The notes: generated from the sequence alone by a model not told the origin. DNA of 39,479 nucleotides from Caldisericia bacterium (GCA_017992475.1 JAGOOO010000013.1:1-39479); one strand, 5' to 3'; shown: positions 16,467-25,344, numbered from the stretch's first letter. Numbers and translations are program-made.

Positions 16467-17635
16467 ATCTTCTCTCCAACAAGACCCTCTTTTTCTTTGC
16501 CAGTGATTCTCACTGGCACAAAGTCACCCAACCCGACTTTTCCTGTGACCCTCACACGCAAATAAGAGCCGGAAAAACCTTCGCTGTCTGACTCAACGAG
16601 GACTTTAGTGCAACGATTTATCATAGCAGAAATTGCCTGTCTTGCAAGTGAAGACGCCTTTGCTCTGGCATCTTTTGCCCTTGCCTTGATGATTTCGTCT
16701 GGAACTGCTTCCATATCATACGCCTTCGTTCCCGGGCGCTTTGAGAATGGGAACACGTGGCATCTGGAAAAAGCTGCCATTTCCATCACTTTAATGGTTT
16801 CTTCAAAATCATTTTCATTCTCCCCAGGGAAGCCGACCAGAATGTCGGTCGTTATACCAATCTCGTCTCTACCTTCCCTTGCCGCATCAACCAGCTGCAA
16901 AAAGTGCTTCTGATTGTACCCCCTGTTCATAAGGCCAAGCACCCTGTCGGAGCCAGACTGCAAAGGCAAGTGCAAGTGTGGCGCAACCTTTTCGATTGAA
17001 AGCAATTCCCTCACCAGCGATGGAGAAAGGTGCCTAGGATTTATTGAGGAAAGTCTTATGCGCTCGATTCCCCGGACGCCAGATATTGATTTTATAAGGT
17101 CTGGCAGATCTTTTCTGTGCCCAAGTTCAGTACCGCACAAAACAATCTCCCTAAATCCGGAGGATGCCAATTTTTTAGTTTCCTCAACAATATCCTTTGC
17201 CGGTCTGTTCCTTGGTTCCCCTCTCATATACGGAACAATGCAGTACGAGCAAAAATTGTCACACCCAAGCTGGACCAGAACCATCGCCCTAGTGTGACCA
17301 AGAAATGAGTCTATTTCAGATTTCATGTTCCCTTGCAAACCAAGTTTTTCTGACAATTCCTCAAGAGCATCAGGATTGATATATTCAAAGCCGTCTTTTG
17401 CATTGTTTTTACCAAGACACCCTGTCAGAAAGACCCTTGCAATGGAAGAAAATTTCCTGGCAGTCCTCATGGCCTCTCTGGAAGCTGTTTCAGTTACCAT
17501 ACACCCATTCACAAAAACAAGGTCATACGGCGGGGAAGTGGCCTCAATGAGCCCAAGCAAAATGAGGTTTTCCCTCAATAATTCCCCCTGATACTGGTTG
17601 ACCTTGCAACCAAAATTGATTACGGAAAAATTCAA
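16463..17635 (-). CDS. mtaB: tRNA t(6)A37 methylthiotransferase MtaB-like (radical SAM)
   Basis: A 390-residue enzyme that adds a methylthio group to t6A at position 37 of tRNAs. The UPF0004 domain supplies Cys10 (FGCKVNQYQGE), Cys45 (NGCMVTETASREA) and Cys73 (TGCLGKN) for the auxiliary cluster. The radical SAM motif is C125-x3-C129-x2-C132 (CDNFCSYCIVPYMRGEPRNRP region). A short TRAM-like domain ends the protein. I chose the TTG at 17635, one base after the rsmE stop, because it gives the exact family N-terminus. Upstream residues in the same frame lie inside rsmE and look non-coding. FGCKVNQ favours MtaB over MiaB or RimO. Confidence 0.9.
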   Translation of the reverse strand: MNFSVINFGCKVNQYQGELLRENLILLGLIEATSPPYDLVFVNGCMVTETASREAMRTARKFSSIARVFLTGCLGKNNAKDGFEYINPDALEELSEKLGLQGNMKSEIDSFLGHTRAMVLVQLGCDNFCSYCIVPYMRGEPRNRPAKDIVEETKKLASSGFREIVLCGTELGHRKDLPDLIKSISGVRGIERIRLSSINPRHLSPSLVRELLSIEKVAPHLHLPLQSGSDRVLGLMNRGYNQKHFLQLVDAAREGRDEIGITTDILVGFPGENENDFEETIKVMEMAAFSRCHVFPFSKRPGTKAYDMEAVPDEIIKARAKDARAKASSLARQAISAMINRCTKVLVESDSEGFSGSYLRVRVTGKVGLGDFVPVRITGKEKEGLVGEKI

Positions 17636-17636
17636 A

Positions 17637-18350
17637 TCAAGCCTCAACCTGTGATAGCAACTGGGAGATCGCAACAACAGGGGCAAGCTCTGCCCTTAAA
17701 ATCCTTGGGCCAAGTGTCACCGGTATAAAACCATTTGATCTGGCAAGCTCTATTTCAGAATGTTCAAGGCCACCTTCAGGACCAATTGCTATTGTGACCT
17801 CAGATGGTTGGCCTTTGATAGATTTTGCTATGTGAGTGCTTTGCTCAAGTTCCCAAGGGATAAGTTTGGTACCTTCGGAAAGTGCTATTGCTTTCTCAAA
17901 ATCCATCGGTCCGATGATCTCTGGCACTATCTCCCTGGCGGAAAGCTCTGCAGCACATTTTGCGGTTATGCCGAGGCTGTGTATCTTTTTGTCCCATCTG
18001 TCCTGCGGGTACCTTCCCTGGGTTCTTTTGCAATATACAAGAACAAACTTTGAAACACCAAGCTGTGTGCATGATTCGACAATGTCTCCGAGCTTGTCCA
18101 TTCTCGGTATTCCCTGAATCAGTGTTATTTTGCAGGGCGGTTCTACGCTCTCCTCTATCTTTTCACCAATAATCAGCTCTGCCTGTTTGGCTTTAAGGTC
18201 AATCTTGCCTATCTTGGCCAAGTGGCGTTGTCCAAAACCCTGAATAATCTCTATCTCCTTGCCCTCTTCTAGCCTGAGGACAACGATTGCATGCTGGAAA
18301 TCCCCCTCTTTCAGGACAGGCTTGCCGCCCTGTACATAGAACCTGTGCAT
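17637..18350 (-). CDS. rsmE: 16S rRNA m3U1498 methyltransferase
   Basis: A 237-residue SPOUT-class methyltransferase. An N-terminal PUA-like domain begins MHRFYVQGG. The C-terminal knot has IAIGPEGGLEHSEIELARSNG and the closing LGPRILRAELAPVVAISQLL, matching the family's GPEGG and LG-x-RILR motifs. The usual ILRTETA reads ILRAELA here, a minor variation. The start overlaps the hrcA stop (TAATG). It is usually preceded by prmA, which is missing. Confidence 0.95.
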   Translation of the reverse strand: MHRFYVQGGKPVLKEGDFQHAIVVLRLEEGKEIEIIQGFGQRHLAKIGKIDLKAKQAELIIGEKIEESVEPPCKITLIQGIPRMDKLGDIVESCTQLGVSKFVLVYCKRTQGRYPQDRWDKKIHSLGITAKCAAELSAREIVPEIIGPMDFEKAIALSEGTKLIPWELEQSTHIAKSIKGQPSEVTIAIGPEGGLEHSEIELARSNGFIPVTLGPRILRAELAPVVAISQLLSQVEA

Positions 18351-19369
18351 TATTCTTTCTTGAGCTCCTTTTCGAGTTTACTTGCGATTGTTGTGAGTGC
18401 TCCAAACATGAGTACGTAATTCATCCTGAGAGGTCCTATAAGCGAAAGGACGCCTATTGCATCATCCACTTGATATGGGGCACCAATATACGCCACGTCC
18501 TCCATTTCAGGACGTCCTGCTTCAGAACCAAGAACAATGTCCAATTTTCCCTTTGTAACGGTGTCAAGAAGAAGATCTCTCAATCCATCCTGTGCAGAAA
18601 GAGCAGCAATAAGGTGCCTTGCCTTATTGAGATCGGCAAGCTCAGGATTCAGAAGCAATCTATGGGTGCCTTCCATATATATCTGGACAGCCTCTTTTGA
18701 GGCTATCTCTCTTATCAATTGTAGAACATTGAGAATCAGGTCCTTTTCTTCTGCAAGGTCTTGGTTGTCACGAACGATATCCTGCAAAACCTGGATTGGT
18801 GCCCAATTCTGTCTGGGTTCTATTTTTGAATATATGGCCCTTGAAATCCTGTCCAGGAGGTCCTGATCAGGCACAATTGGCATTGAAAGAATAAATTCCC
18901 TTATATCTTCAGCATTGACAACAATAACCAAGAGGACCCTGTTTGGCGAAATACCCAAAAGATGGAAGGATTTTATCTTGAGCTTTCTGGCAAGTGGAAA
19001 CATGACAAGCGATGCAGTTTTTGTGTGTTCAGAAAGCGTCACAGAAACAGCCCTGAGTACAGCTTCAAGCCTGCGGTGTTCCGGCAACTCAACATTCAAA
19101 CTGGCTGGTTTCAATTTGCCAGAGTCAAGAAGCCTGTCTACATAAAGCCTGTATGCTCTATAACTCGGTATCCTGCCAGATGAAACGTGCTGTCTCAAAA
19201 GCAGACCCTGTTCCTCAAGTGCCGCCAGTTCATTGCGAACCGTAGCAGGTGAGACCTTGAATGGCATCTTGGAGGTGATCTCTTCTGATGATATGGGCTC
19301 GCCTTTTTCAATATAAAGACTGACTAAAATGGTCAATATCAGCTCTGACCTTGACCTGTTTTCTCTCAT
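18350..19369 (-). CDS. hrcA: Heat-inducible transcription repressor HrcA
   Basis: A 339-residue repressor. The N-terminal winged helix (about 5-75) contains PISSEEITSKMPFKVSPATVRNELAALEEQGLL and SSGRIPSYRAYRLYVDRLL, the clearest HrcA signature. A GAF-like middle and a C-terminal domain with SLIGPLRMNY follow. HrcA normally binds CIRCE elements upstream of groE and of hrcA-grpE-dnaK. No CIRCE-like repeat is visible in this window, and grpE, dnaK and dnaJ do not follow. The gene heads the long minus-strand operon and is divergent from perR. Its ATG is 7 nt from a TATCAT box. Confidence 0.97.
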   Translation of the reverse strand: MRENRSRSELILTILVSLYIEKGEPISSEEITSKMPFKVSPATVRNELAALEEQGLLLRQHVSSGRIPSYRAYRLYVDRLLDSGKLKPASLNVELPEHRRLEAVLRAVSVTLSEHTKTASLVMFPLARKLKIKSFHLLGISPNRVLLVIVVNAEDIREFILSMPIVPDQDLLDRISRAIYSKIEPRQNWAPIQVLQDIVRDNQDLAEEKDLILNVLQLIREIASKEAVQIYMEGTHRLLLNPELADLNKARHLIAALSAQDGLRDLLLDTVTKGKLDIVLGSEAGRPEMEDVAYIGAPYQVDDAIGVLSLIGPLRMNYVLMFGALTTIASKLEKELKKE

Positions 19370-19376
19370 TTCTTCT

Positions 19377-19382
19377 ATGATA
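19377..19382 (-). promoter_or_regulatory. Possible -10 box of hrcA, leaderless
   Basis: TATCAT on the minus strand (five of six consensus positions) with exactly 7 nt between it and the hrcA ATG. No convincing -35 at the usual distance and no canonical Shine-Dalgarno were found. Confidence 0.4.
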
Positions 19383-19446
19383 TTAGCAAAGATTCCTGCA
19401 AATCTGTGTTAAGAATGTGAAATGATTACTTGTTAACTTTTTAAGA

Positions 19447-19474
19447 TTGACAAAAATAAGAGAGTTGCTATTAT
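19447..19474 (+). promoter_or_regulatory. Sigma70-type promoter of perR
   Basis: Perfect TTGACA (19447-19452), a 16-nt spacer and TATTAT (19469-19474). The predicted start is near 19481, giving a leader of about 11 nt without a Shine-Dalgarno. Confidence 0.7.
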
Positions 19475-19483
19475 TAATAATAG
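19468..19483 (+). promoter_or_regulatory. Candidate PerR/Fur operator overlapping the perR -10 box
   Basis: The 16-base perfect palindrome CTATTATTAATAATAG lies over the -10 box and predicted start site. It is A/T-rich and close in style to PerR boxes (TTATAAT-N-ATTATAA). Its position fits autorepression, and it lies in the perR/hrcA divergent region. Confidence 0.55.
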
Positions 19484-19491
19484 TTTGCGTT

Positions 19492-19944
19492 ATGAATAAG
19501 GATAACACAAAAAAGATTGCTAGACGAACAACTGTACAGCGGATGGCAGTCCTTGAGGAGCTGAAAAAGATGCTCACCCATCCGACAGCTGATGAATTGT
19601 ACACAAAGGTGAAACACAAACTCTCCGGGATAAGCCTGAGTACAGTATATAGGAACCTTGAAATACTTTGTGAGGAAGGGCTCATAAAAAGGCTGCAATT
19701 CTCATCAGGTCAAACGCGTTATGACGCAACCATGTCAACTCACCATCATATAAGGTGCGTGAAATGTGGAAGGGTAGGCGACATCGATTTTGAACAAACC
19801 CAGCGTATCATCGAGCTTGCAAACAAGAAAAGTGGCTACGCGGTACTTGATTGCAAGCTCGAGTTTATCGGAATCTGCCCAAAATGCCAAAAAAATGAGA
19901 AACCCGATGAAAAAGAGATTGATACTGAAAAAATTAAAATTTGA
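19492..19944 (+). CDS. perR: PerR-type peroxide-sensing Fur-family regulator
   Basis: A 150-residue Fur-family repressor. The winged-helix part includes THPTADELYTKVKHKLSGIS and STVYRNLEILCEEGLIK. The regulatory-metal ligands of Bacillus PerR are all present by alignment: H30, D78, H84, H86 and D97 (or D99). The structural zinc cysteines are C89, C92, C129 and C132. An Asp rather than Glu at the D97 region favours PerR over Fur. The ATG at 19492 was chosen because an upstream in-frame TTG lies inside the promoter. The regulated genes are probably the rubrerythrin, dfx and ferritin genes downstream. Confidence 0.88.
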   Translation: MNKDNTKKIARRTTVQRMAVLEELKKMLTHPTADELYTKVKHKLSGISLSTVYRNLEILCEEGLIKRLQFSSGQTRYDATMSTHHHIRCVKCGRVGDIDFEQTQRIIELANKKSGYAVLDCKLEFIGICPKCQKNEKPDEKEIDTEKIKI

Positions 19945-19988
19945 AAAACCCAAAAACATTGTCTAAAATATAAAACAAGGAGGAAATT

Positions 19989-20564
19989 ATGAGCAATTTG
20001 AAGGGGTCGATGACTGAAAAGAATCTGTTAAAAGCTTTTGCTGGTGAGGCACAGGCAAGAAACCGCTACACCTATTTTGCCTCAAAGGCAAGAGATGAAG
20101 GGTTCATGCAAATCTCTGACATCTTTGAAGAAACAGCAAATCAGGAGAAAGAGCATGCAAAAAGAATTTTTAAGTTCCTCGAGGGCGGCGATCTTGAGGT
20201 AACAGCCACTTTTCCTTCAGGAATCATAAGTACAACGCTTGAGAACCTACTTGCAGCGGCGAGCGGCGAGAACCATGAACATTCAGTAATGTATCCAGAG
20301 TTTGCCAAAGTGGCCGAAAAAGAAGGATTTGTTCAGATCGCTGCAGTTTTTACGGCGATTGCCAACGCCGAAAAACAACACGAGAAAAGATACCGCGCAT
20401 TGGCGGCAAACATTGAAAAGGGAAAGGTTTTTAGTAAAGAGCATAAGGCGGTCTGGAGATGCAGGAACTGCGGCTACCTCCACGAAGGGACAGAAGCACC
20501 AGAAATTTGCCCAGCCTGTAACCATCCAATGGCTTACTACGAAATTCTGGCAGAAAACTGGTAA
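19989..20564 (+). CDS. rbr: Rubrerythrin
   Basis: A 191-residue peroxide-reducing non-haem iron protein of the cytoplasm. The four-helix diiron domain has ligands E20, E53, H56, E94, E128 and H131. A C-terminal rubredoxin-like domain has C158, C161, C174 and C177 (CRNCGY, CPACNHP). It reduces hydrogen peroxide with electrons from NADH or rubredoxin systems, such as the flavoreductase-rubredoxin encoded later in this block. A perfect AAGGAGG precedes the ATG. It follows perR by 44 nt and is a likely PerR target. Confidence 0.97.
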   Translation: MSNLKGSMTEKNLLKAFAGEAQARNRYTYFASKARDEGFMQISDIFEETANQEKEHAKRIFKFLEGGDLEVTATFPSGIISTTLENLLAAASGENHEHSVMYPEFAKVAEKEGFVQIAAVFTAIANAEKQHEKRYRALAANIEKGKVFSKEHKAVWRCRNCGYLHEGTEAPEICPACNHPMAYYEILAENW

Positions 20565-20597
20565 TAAACAAATCTAGAAAAGGAAAGAGGAGGGTTA

Positions 20598-20978
20598 ATG
20601 GCAAACAAGCTTGAGATTTACAAGTGCGAAATTTGTGGAAACATCGTTGAGGTCATTCATGGCGGCGTTGGAACACTCGTCTGCTGCAACAAACCGATGG
20701 TCCTCCAGCAGGAAAACACGGTTGATGCTTCAAAAGAAAAGCATGTTCCAGTCATTGAGCATACACCTGACGGGGTAAAGGTAAAAGTTGGGGCCGTTGC
20801 CCATCCGATGGAAGAAAAACACTATATTGAATGGATACAGATAATATTTGGTGACAAGGCATGCAGGCAATTCCTGAAACCGGGTGACCCGCCAGAGGCG
20901 ACATTCAATGTCCATCCGGACAAGGTGGTGGCAAGGGAATATTGCAACATTCACGGCCTCTGGAAAGGAGAGATGTAA
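20598..20978 (+). CDS. dfx: Desulfoferrodoxin, two-iron superoxide reductase
   Basis: A 126-residue protein that reduces superoxide to hydrogen peroxide without making oxygen. The N-terminal desulforedoxin centre is C10, C13, C29, C30. The catalytic Fe(His)4Cys centre is H49, H69, H75, H119 and C116. The numbering is almost that of Desulfovibrio Dfx. A strong GGAGGG lies upstream. The peroxide produced would be handled by the adjacent rubrerythrin. Confidence 0.97.
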   Translation: MANKLEIYKCEICGNIVEVIHGGVGTLVCCNKPMVLQQENTVDASKEKHVPVIEHTPDGVKVKVGAVAHPMEEKHYIEWIQIIFGDKACRQFLKPGDPPEATFNVHPDKVVAREYCNIHGLWKGEM

Positions 20979-21491
20979 GTGGTACCAAACAAAATGCACG
21001 AGCTGATGAACGATCAGATCAAACATGAGCTTGAATCCTATTACCTCTACCTGAACATGGCGGCATATTTCCATGACCAGAACCTCGACGGGATGGCAAG
21101 CTGGATGAGGGCACAGGCGCACGAAGAAATGATCCATGCAATGAAATTTTTCAACCACCTTGTGGAACGTGGCGCAAAAGTTATTCTCTATCCTCTCTCG
21201 GTCCTGAAGGCCACATGGGAAAACCCGCTTCAGGTATGGAAAGAAGCCTATGATCATGAACTCTTCATTTCTTCCAAAATTAACAGCCTCGTGAAAGTGG
21301 CCAAAGAAATTGAAGATTTCACATCGATGCCACTGCTCCACTGGTTCCTTGAGGAACAGATAGAGGAAGAAAAGCAGACCCAGGAAGTAGTTGCCCTGCT
21401 TGAGAGGGCAGGTTCTTCCGGCATGTCACTGATTTATGCAGACCAGGGACTCGGCCATCGAAAGCCGGGTGAGGGCTCAGCACTGGCATAG
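20979..21491 (+). CDS. ftn: Ferritin
   Basis: A 170-residue four-helix ferritin (FtnA type) for iron storage. Ferroxidase-site residues are visible in NDQIKHELESYYLYLNMAAYF, RAQAHEEMIHAMKFF and FLEEQIEEEKQTQEVV. I chose the GTG at 20979 directly after the dfx stop, with AAAGGAG in place; an ATG at 20994 is possible. The gene closes the perR-rbr-dfx-ftn unit and is followed by a strong terminator. Storing ferrous iron limits Fenton chemistry, fitting the block. Confidence 0.95.
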   Translation: MVPNKMHELMNDQIKHELESYYLYLNMAAYFHDQNLDGMASWMRAQAHEEMIHAMKFFNHLVERGAKVILYPLSVLKATWENPLQVWKEAYDHELFISSKINSLVKVAKEIEDFTSMPLLHWFLEEQIEEEKQTQEVVALLERAGSSGMSLIYADQGLGHRKPGEGSALA

Positions 21492-21510
21492 GAACCATGC
21501 TTAACCAAAA

Positions 21511-21538
21511 AGGCGGGGGTATTACCCCGCCTTTTTTT
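21511..21538 (+). terminator. Intrinsic terminator after ferritin
   Basis: An 8-bp G/C stem (AGGCGGGG at 21511-21518, CCCCGCCT at 21525-21532) with a 6-nt loop and a run of seven T. The stem can extend by flanking A:T pairs. Confidence 0.92.
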
Positions 21539-21562
21539 GTGCTGCATATTTTTTGAAAATCT

Positions 21563-21590
21563 TTTGCAGTTTACCCAAAAAATGTAAAAT
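21563..21590 (+). promoter_or_regulatory. Possible leaderless promoter of the AhpD-GAF gene
   Basis: TAAAAT (21585-21590) is preceded by a weak TTTGCA (21563-21568) at a 16-nt spacing. Only 6 nt separate the -10 from the ATG at 21597, and there is no Shine-Dalgarno. Confidence 0.5.
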
Positions 21591-21596
21591 GGACAC

Positions 21597-22430
21597 ATGG
21601 AGAACTCTAAGATTCAAAACTTCAAGAACGAACGCGACAGACTGAACAAAACCCTTTCAGAGTATGCCGGCAAAACCATGAAAGATTTTATGGGGCTCGA
21701 TTACAGGTGCTACCAGGCTGGCGCTCTCACGGAAAAAACCAAGGAGCTGATGGGACTTGTCGCCTCACTGGTGCTCCGCTGTGATGACTGTATCAATTAC
21801 CACCTCATGCAATGCCTGGAAAAAAATGTCAGCGACGAGGAACTGGTTGACACGCTCACAATCGGTCTCATAGTTGGAGGATCAATAACAATTCCCCACA
21901 TTAGAAGGGCGTTCGATGTCTGGGATGAGTCAAAAACAGCATCTTTTGAGGCCAATCGCAAGGAGAGTTTTTCAAAGGTAATTGGCGCGATAAAAGGCAT
22001 GCTCGCAAAAACACAAAATCCAAGAGAAACGCTCGAGGCAGTTTGCCTGTTGCTCAAAAATAATGTTCCACATTACGACTGGGTCGGTTACTACATCACA
22101 GACCCAAACAAACCAGACGAGCTTGTCCTTGGGCCGTATGTCGGGGAACCAACCGAGCACACAAGAATATCTTTCGGGCAGGGCATTTGTGGGCAAGCCG
22201 CGGACAAGAAAGCCAATTTCATCATTCAGGATGTTTCAAAAGAAACAAACTACCTCTCGTGCTCGTTCAGGGTCAAATCGGAAATTGTTGTCCCGATCAT
22301 CGATGGAGACAAAGTGATTGGCGAGCTGGACATAGATTCACACAAGGTCTCCCCCTTTACAGAAGAAGACGAGGCGTTCCTTGAAGAGATGGTTGGACTC
22401 ACGAAAATATATGTAAAACAAATTTTGTAA
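21597..22430 (+). CDS. AhpD-like peroxidase-fold domain fused to an fRMsr-like GAF domain
   Basis: A 277-residue two-domain cytoplasmic protein. Residues about 28-115 form a carboxymuconolactone decarboxylase/AhpD-like domain with the redox motif C62-x2-C65-x3-H69 (RCDDCINYH) and E50. Residues about 130-275 form a GAF domain close to free methionine-(R)-sulfoxide reductase: YDWVGYY, LVLGPYVGEP, FGQGICGQA and YLSCSFRVKSEIVVPI. Two of the three fRMsr cysteines (GICG and YLSC) are present. The first resolving position, ten residues before GIC, is His here. I infer a redox role in peroxide or methionine-oxide repair. It lies between the ferritin terminator and the flavodiiron gene. Confidence 0.85.
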   Translation: MENSKIQNFKNERDRLNKTLSEYAGKTMKDFMGLDYRCYQAGALTEKTKELMGLVASLVLRCDDCINYHLMQCLEKNVSDEELVDTLTIGLIVGGSITIPHIRRAFDVWDESKTASFEANRKESFSKVIGAIKGMLAKTQNPRETLEAVCLLLKNNVPHYDWVGYYITDPNKPDELVLGPYVGEPTEHTRISFGQGICGQAADKKANFIIQDVSKETNYLSCSFRVKSEIVVPIIDGDKVIGELDIDSHKVSPFTEEDEAFLEEMVGLTKIYVKQIL

Positions 22431-22501
22431 AATGATAAAATGTAATTCAATACAATGCTTTATTTTTATATCATCTTGTGTAAATTTCTAACGGAGGAAC
22501 A

Positions 22502-23719
22502 ATGCCAGGTATATACAAAGCAGTAAAAGTGACCGATAAAGTGTGGTGGGTTGGCGTCATCGACCGTTCGCTAAAGGAATTCCATGGATACAGGACGCCA
22601 AGGGGAACCACCTATAACGCGTACCTTGTAGTGGCCGACAAGATAACACTTATCGACACTGTCAAAAAACCGCATTTTCCAGAGATGATGGAAAGGATTT
22701 CCTCGGTGGTCGATCCTTCAAAAATTGACTATATCATCTCGAACCATGCCGAAATGGACCATTCAGGTTGCCTGACTGAGGCCATGGAAGCAATAAAACC
22801 TGAAAAAGTCTTTGCTTCCACTGTAGGAGCTTCTGTGCTCAGGGATGAGCTGCATGGCATAGGCGAGATAACGCCTGTAAAAGACGGTGAAACCCTCAAT
22901 CTTGGTAGTATGAATGCGACATTCATCGAGTCAAGGATGCTCCACTGGCCAGACAGCATGATGACCTACCTTGACAGCGAAAAACTGCTTTTCTCACAGG
23001 ACGCGTTTGGAATGCACCTTGGCACCTACAAAAAATTTGACGACGAAATCCCCTGGGACATGCTTGAGTGGGAAGCAAAAACATACTACGCAAACATCAT
23101 CCTCCCCTACTCCGATTTTGTCCTCAAGTTCTTCGACAAACTCGGCGGATTAAACCTGGACATCAAAACCATCGCACCAGACCATGGCCCGATCTGGAGG
23201 TCCAGGATTCCACAAATCCTCGAATTGTACAAAAAAATGGCTGCACAGAAATTCTGCGAGAGAGCAATCGTTGTCTACGACACGATGTGGCACTCAACTG
23301 AAATGATGGCAAAAGCAATTTGTGAAGGCCTGGATTCGCAGGGTATCGAAGCCATGCTTTACCCACTCGAATCATCACACAGGACATTCATAGCTACGGA
23401 ATTGATTGAGGCAGGCGCTCTGATAGTTGGTTCATCAACGCTCAATCGCAACATGTTGCCAAGGGTTGCAGATATTCTTACATACCTGAAGGGCCTTTCA
23501 CCAAGGAACCTCATAGGTGCCTCATTCGGGTCATACGGCTGGAGTGGCGAGGCGGCAGACCAGATTGCAAAGATACTGGGCGAGATGAAGGTAAATCTCG
23601 TTGCCGACCCATTAAAGGTAAAACACGTTCCAAAAGACGATGATCTGAAAAAATGCTATGAGCTAGGTGCTCTGCTTGGAGAAAAACTTAGGGAAGGTTG
23701 CAAGCTACCGCAACAGTAA
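22502..23719 (+). CDS. fprA: Flavodiiron protein (oxygen/NO reductase)
   Basis: A 405-residue cytoplasmic enzyme that reduces oxygen to water or nitric oxide to nitrous oxide. The metallo-beta-lactamase-like diiron domain (1-~245) has H82-x-E84-x-D86-H87 (NHAEMDHSG), [10 protein letters not shown] and APDHGPIW. The flavodoxin domain (~250-400) starts [14 protein letters not shown] and has [10 protein letters not shown] strong CGGAGGA precedes the ATG. The next gene encodes its likely electron donor, matching the FprA-Hrb pair of Moorella. Confidence 0.96.
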   Translation: MPGIYKAVKVTDKVWWVGVIDRSLKEFHGYRTPRGTTYNAYLVVADKITLIDTVKKPHFPEMMERISSVVDPSKIDYIISNHAEMDHSGCLTEAMEAIKPEKVFASTVGASVLRDELHGIGEITPVKDGETLNLGSMNATFIESRMLHWPDSMMTYLDSEKLLFSQDAFGMHLGTYKKFDDEIPWDMLEWEAKTYYANIILPYSDFVLKFFDKLGGLNLDIKTIAPDHGPIWRSRIPQILELYKKMAAQKFCERAIVVYDTMWHSTEMMAKAICEGLDSQGIEAMLYPLESSHRTFIATELIEAGALIVGSSTLNRNMLPRVADILTYLKGLSPRNLIGASFGSYGWSGEAADQIAKILGEMKVNLVADPLKVKHVPKDDDLKKCYELGALLGEKLREGCKLPQQ

Positions 23720-23727
23720 GGAGAAAA

Positions 23728-24429
23728 ATGCCACTGGACAAAAAAGCCCTCTGGACAATATCTTACGGCATGTACGTTGTCACATCGCGGTGTGATGGCA
23801 ACAGAGCAAACGGCCAAATAGCAAACACAGTCTTCCAGGTCACATCGGAGCCGCCAAAAATCGCCATTTCAATCAACAAGGAAAACCTCACCCATGAAAT
23901 AATTGAAAAGGGAAAGGTTTTTGCTGTATCGGTCCTGGAAGAAAACACGCCAATGGAATTTATTGGCCTGTTCGGATTCAGGGGCGGCAGGGACACTGAC
24001 AAACTCTCGAAGTCAGTCTACAAGGAAGGCCTGGGTTGCCCACTGGTAATAGAAAATAGCCTTGCCACAATGGAGGCAAAGGTGGTTGGCCAGCTCGATG
24101 CCGGCACCCACACAATATTTTTGGGGGAGATAATTTCGGCCGAAATCCTCAGAGAGGGAAAACCTCTCACTTACGAGATTTACCATCAAAAAAAGGGCAA
24201 AGCTCCGAAATCAGCCCCGACTTTCCAGGAAACTGCAAAAGAAGAAAGCAAACCACAGGAGGAAAAGACCATGAAAAAGTACACATGCAACGTTTGCGGC
24301 TACGTTTATGACCCGGCAAAAGGCGACCCGGACAACGGAATCCCGGCAGGAACGCCATTTGAAAAGCTCCCTGACAATTGGGTCTGCCCAATCTGTGGCG
24401 CTGCCAAGTCAGAATTCTCGCCGGAGTGA
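23728..24429 (+). CDS. hrb: High-molecular-weight rubredoxin (flavin reductase-rubredoxin fusion)
   Basis: A 233-residue fusion. Residues 1-~160 form an FMN-binding split-barrel flavin reductase domain starting [18 protein letters not shown] short Lys/Glu/Pro-rich linker follows, then a rubredoxin domain from about 182 with [10 protein letters not shown] and [13 protein letters not shown]. Such proteins pass electrons from NAD(P)H to flavodiiron proteins. I chose the ATG at 23728 with AAGGAG upstream; the upstream in-frame start lies inside fprA. The stop overlaps the next gene start as GTGA. Confidence 0.95.
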   Translation: MPLDKKALWTISYGMYVVTSRCDGNRANGQIANTVFQVTSEPPKIAISINKENLTHEIIEKGKVFAVSVLEENTPMEFIGLFGFRGGRDTDKLSKSVYKEGLGCPLVIENSLATMEAKVVGQLDAGTHTIFLGEIISAEILREGKPLTYEIYHQKKGKAPKSAPTFQETAKEESKPQEEKTMKKYTCNVCGYVYDPAKGDPDNGIPAGTPFEKLPDNWVCPICGAAKSEFSPE

Positions 24430-25244
24430 ACAGTGATCTGCTCCATGAAAGGTTGGAGCAGCTTTATCAACAATACGCTAAAAAAGAGTTTGTGCATCCT
24501 GACCCGCTGGAATTCCTGTATCTTTACCAGGACACTGGCGACAGGGAAATAGTTGGGCTCATTGCCTCATCGCTGGCTTATGGCAGGGTCGCACAGATCC
24601 TCAAGTCTGTCCGGAAGGTCCTGGATGTTCTTGGCAATTCACCAAGGCTGTTTCTTCTTGAAACTTCTCCCAGTCTCCTTGAAAAGTTCTTTGCAGGATT
24701 CAAGCACAGATTTACGACTGGTGAGGAGATTGTCGCCATGCTTTTGGGAACAAGACATGCCTTGAAGGAGTTTGGCAGCCTTAACGAGTGTTTTGTCCAC
24801 GGCCTGAAAAAATCGCGCGATGAGATGGTTGAAGCGCAATGCTTTTTCACGTCCAGCATAACAGGCGGAGGGTGCAAAAACAGCCTTGTTCCAGCACCTG
24901 AAAAAGATTCCGCCTGCAAAAGGCTGAACCTGTATTTCAGGTGGATGGTAAGGGACAGCGATGTCGATCCTGGGGGCTGGAATGGTGTTCCAAAAAAGGG
25001 GCTAATCGTCCCTCTGGACACGCATATGTTCAACATTTGCAGAAAGCTTGGCCTCACGGACAGAAATCAGGCAAATCTGAAAACGGCCCTTCAGATAACG
25101 GAAAATTTTAGGAAATTCGACCCTGATGATCCCACAAGGTATGATTTTCCGCTCACAAGGCTTGGAATAAGAACAGACACTGATCTGGACGGATTCCTTA
25201 CTTCATGCGGAGTTGAATGTACTACCAAAAAACAAACAAAATGA
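24426..25244 (+). CDS. TIGR02757/DUF2400 family protein
   Basis: A 272-residue helical protein of a widespread uncharacterised family. Recognisable are [74 protein letters not shown] and a C-terminal [18 protein letters not shown]. The fold is thought to resemble HhH DNA-repair glycosylases, but no activity is established. The GTG at 24426 overlaps the hrb stop as GTGA; an upstream in-frame TTG at 24378 lies inside the rubredoxin domain and is less likely. The link to oxygen defence may only be operon membership. Confidence 0.85.
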   Translation: MNSDLLHERLEQLYQQYAKKEFVHPDPLEFLYLYQDTGDREIVGLIASSLAYGRVAQILKSVRKVLDVLGNSPRLFLLETSPSLLEKFFAGFKHRFTTGEEIVAMLLGTRHALKEFGSLNECFVHGLKKSRDEMVEAQCFFTSSITGGGCKNSLVPAPEKDSACKRLNLYFRWMVRDSDVDPGGWNGVPKKGLIVPLDTHMFNICRKLGLTDRNQANLKTALQITENFRKFDPDDPTRYDFPLTRLGIRTDTDLDGFLTSCGVECTTKKQTK

Positions 25245-25344
25245 ATCCTTCAAAATAATCTTTTAACCCCTCCAACCAGGTCAAATTCCAAGATGTCCAC
25301 TAATGTTGTATTGGAGCGAATTTCAGGAGCTAAATAAAATAGTG

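Noticed and set aside
17636-17686. N-terminal extension of mtaB to a TTG at 17686
   Set aside because: The extra 17 residues lie within rsmE and precede the family's normal start; the TTG at 17635 fits exactly.
19370-19491. CIRCE operator for HrcA
   Set aside because: No TTAGCACTC-N9-GAGTGCTAA-like repeat is found here or upstream of clpC; only the A/T palindrome is present.
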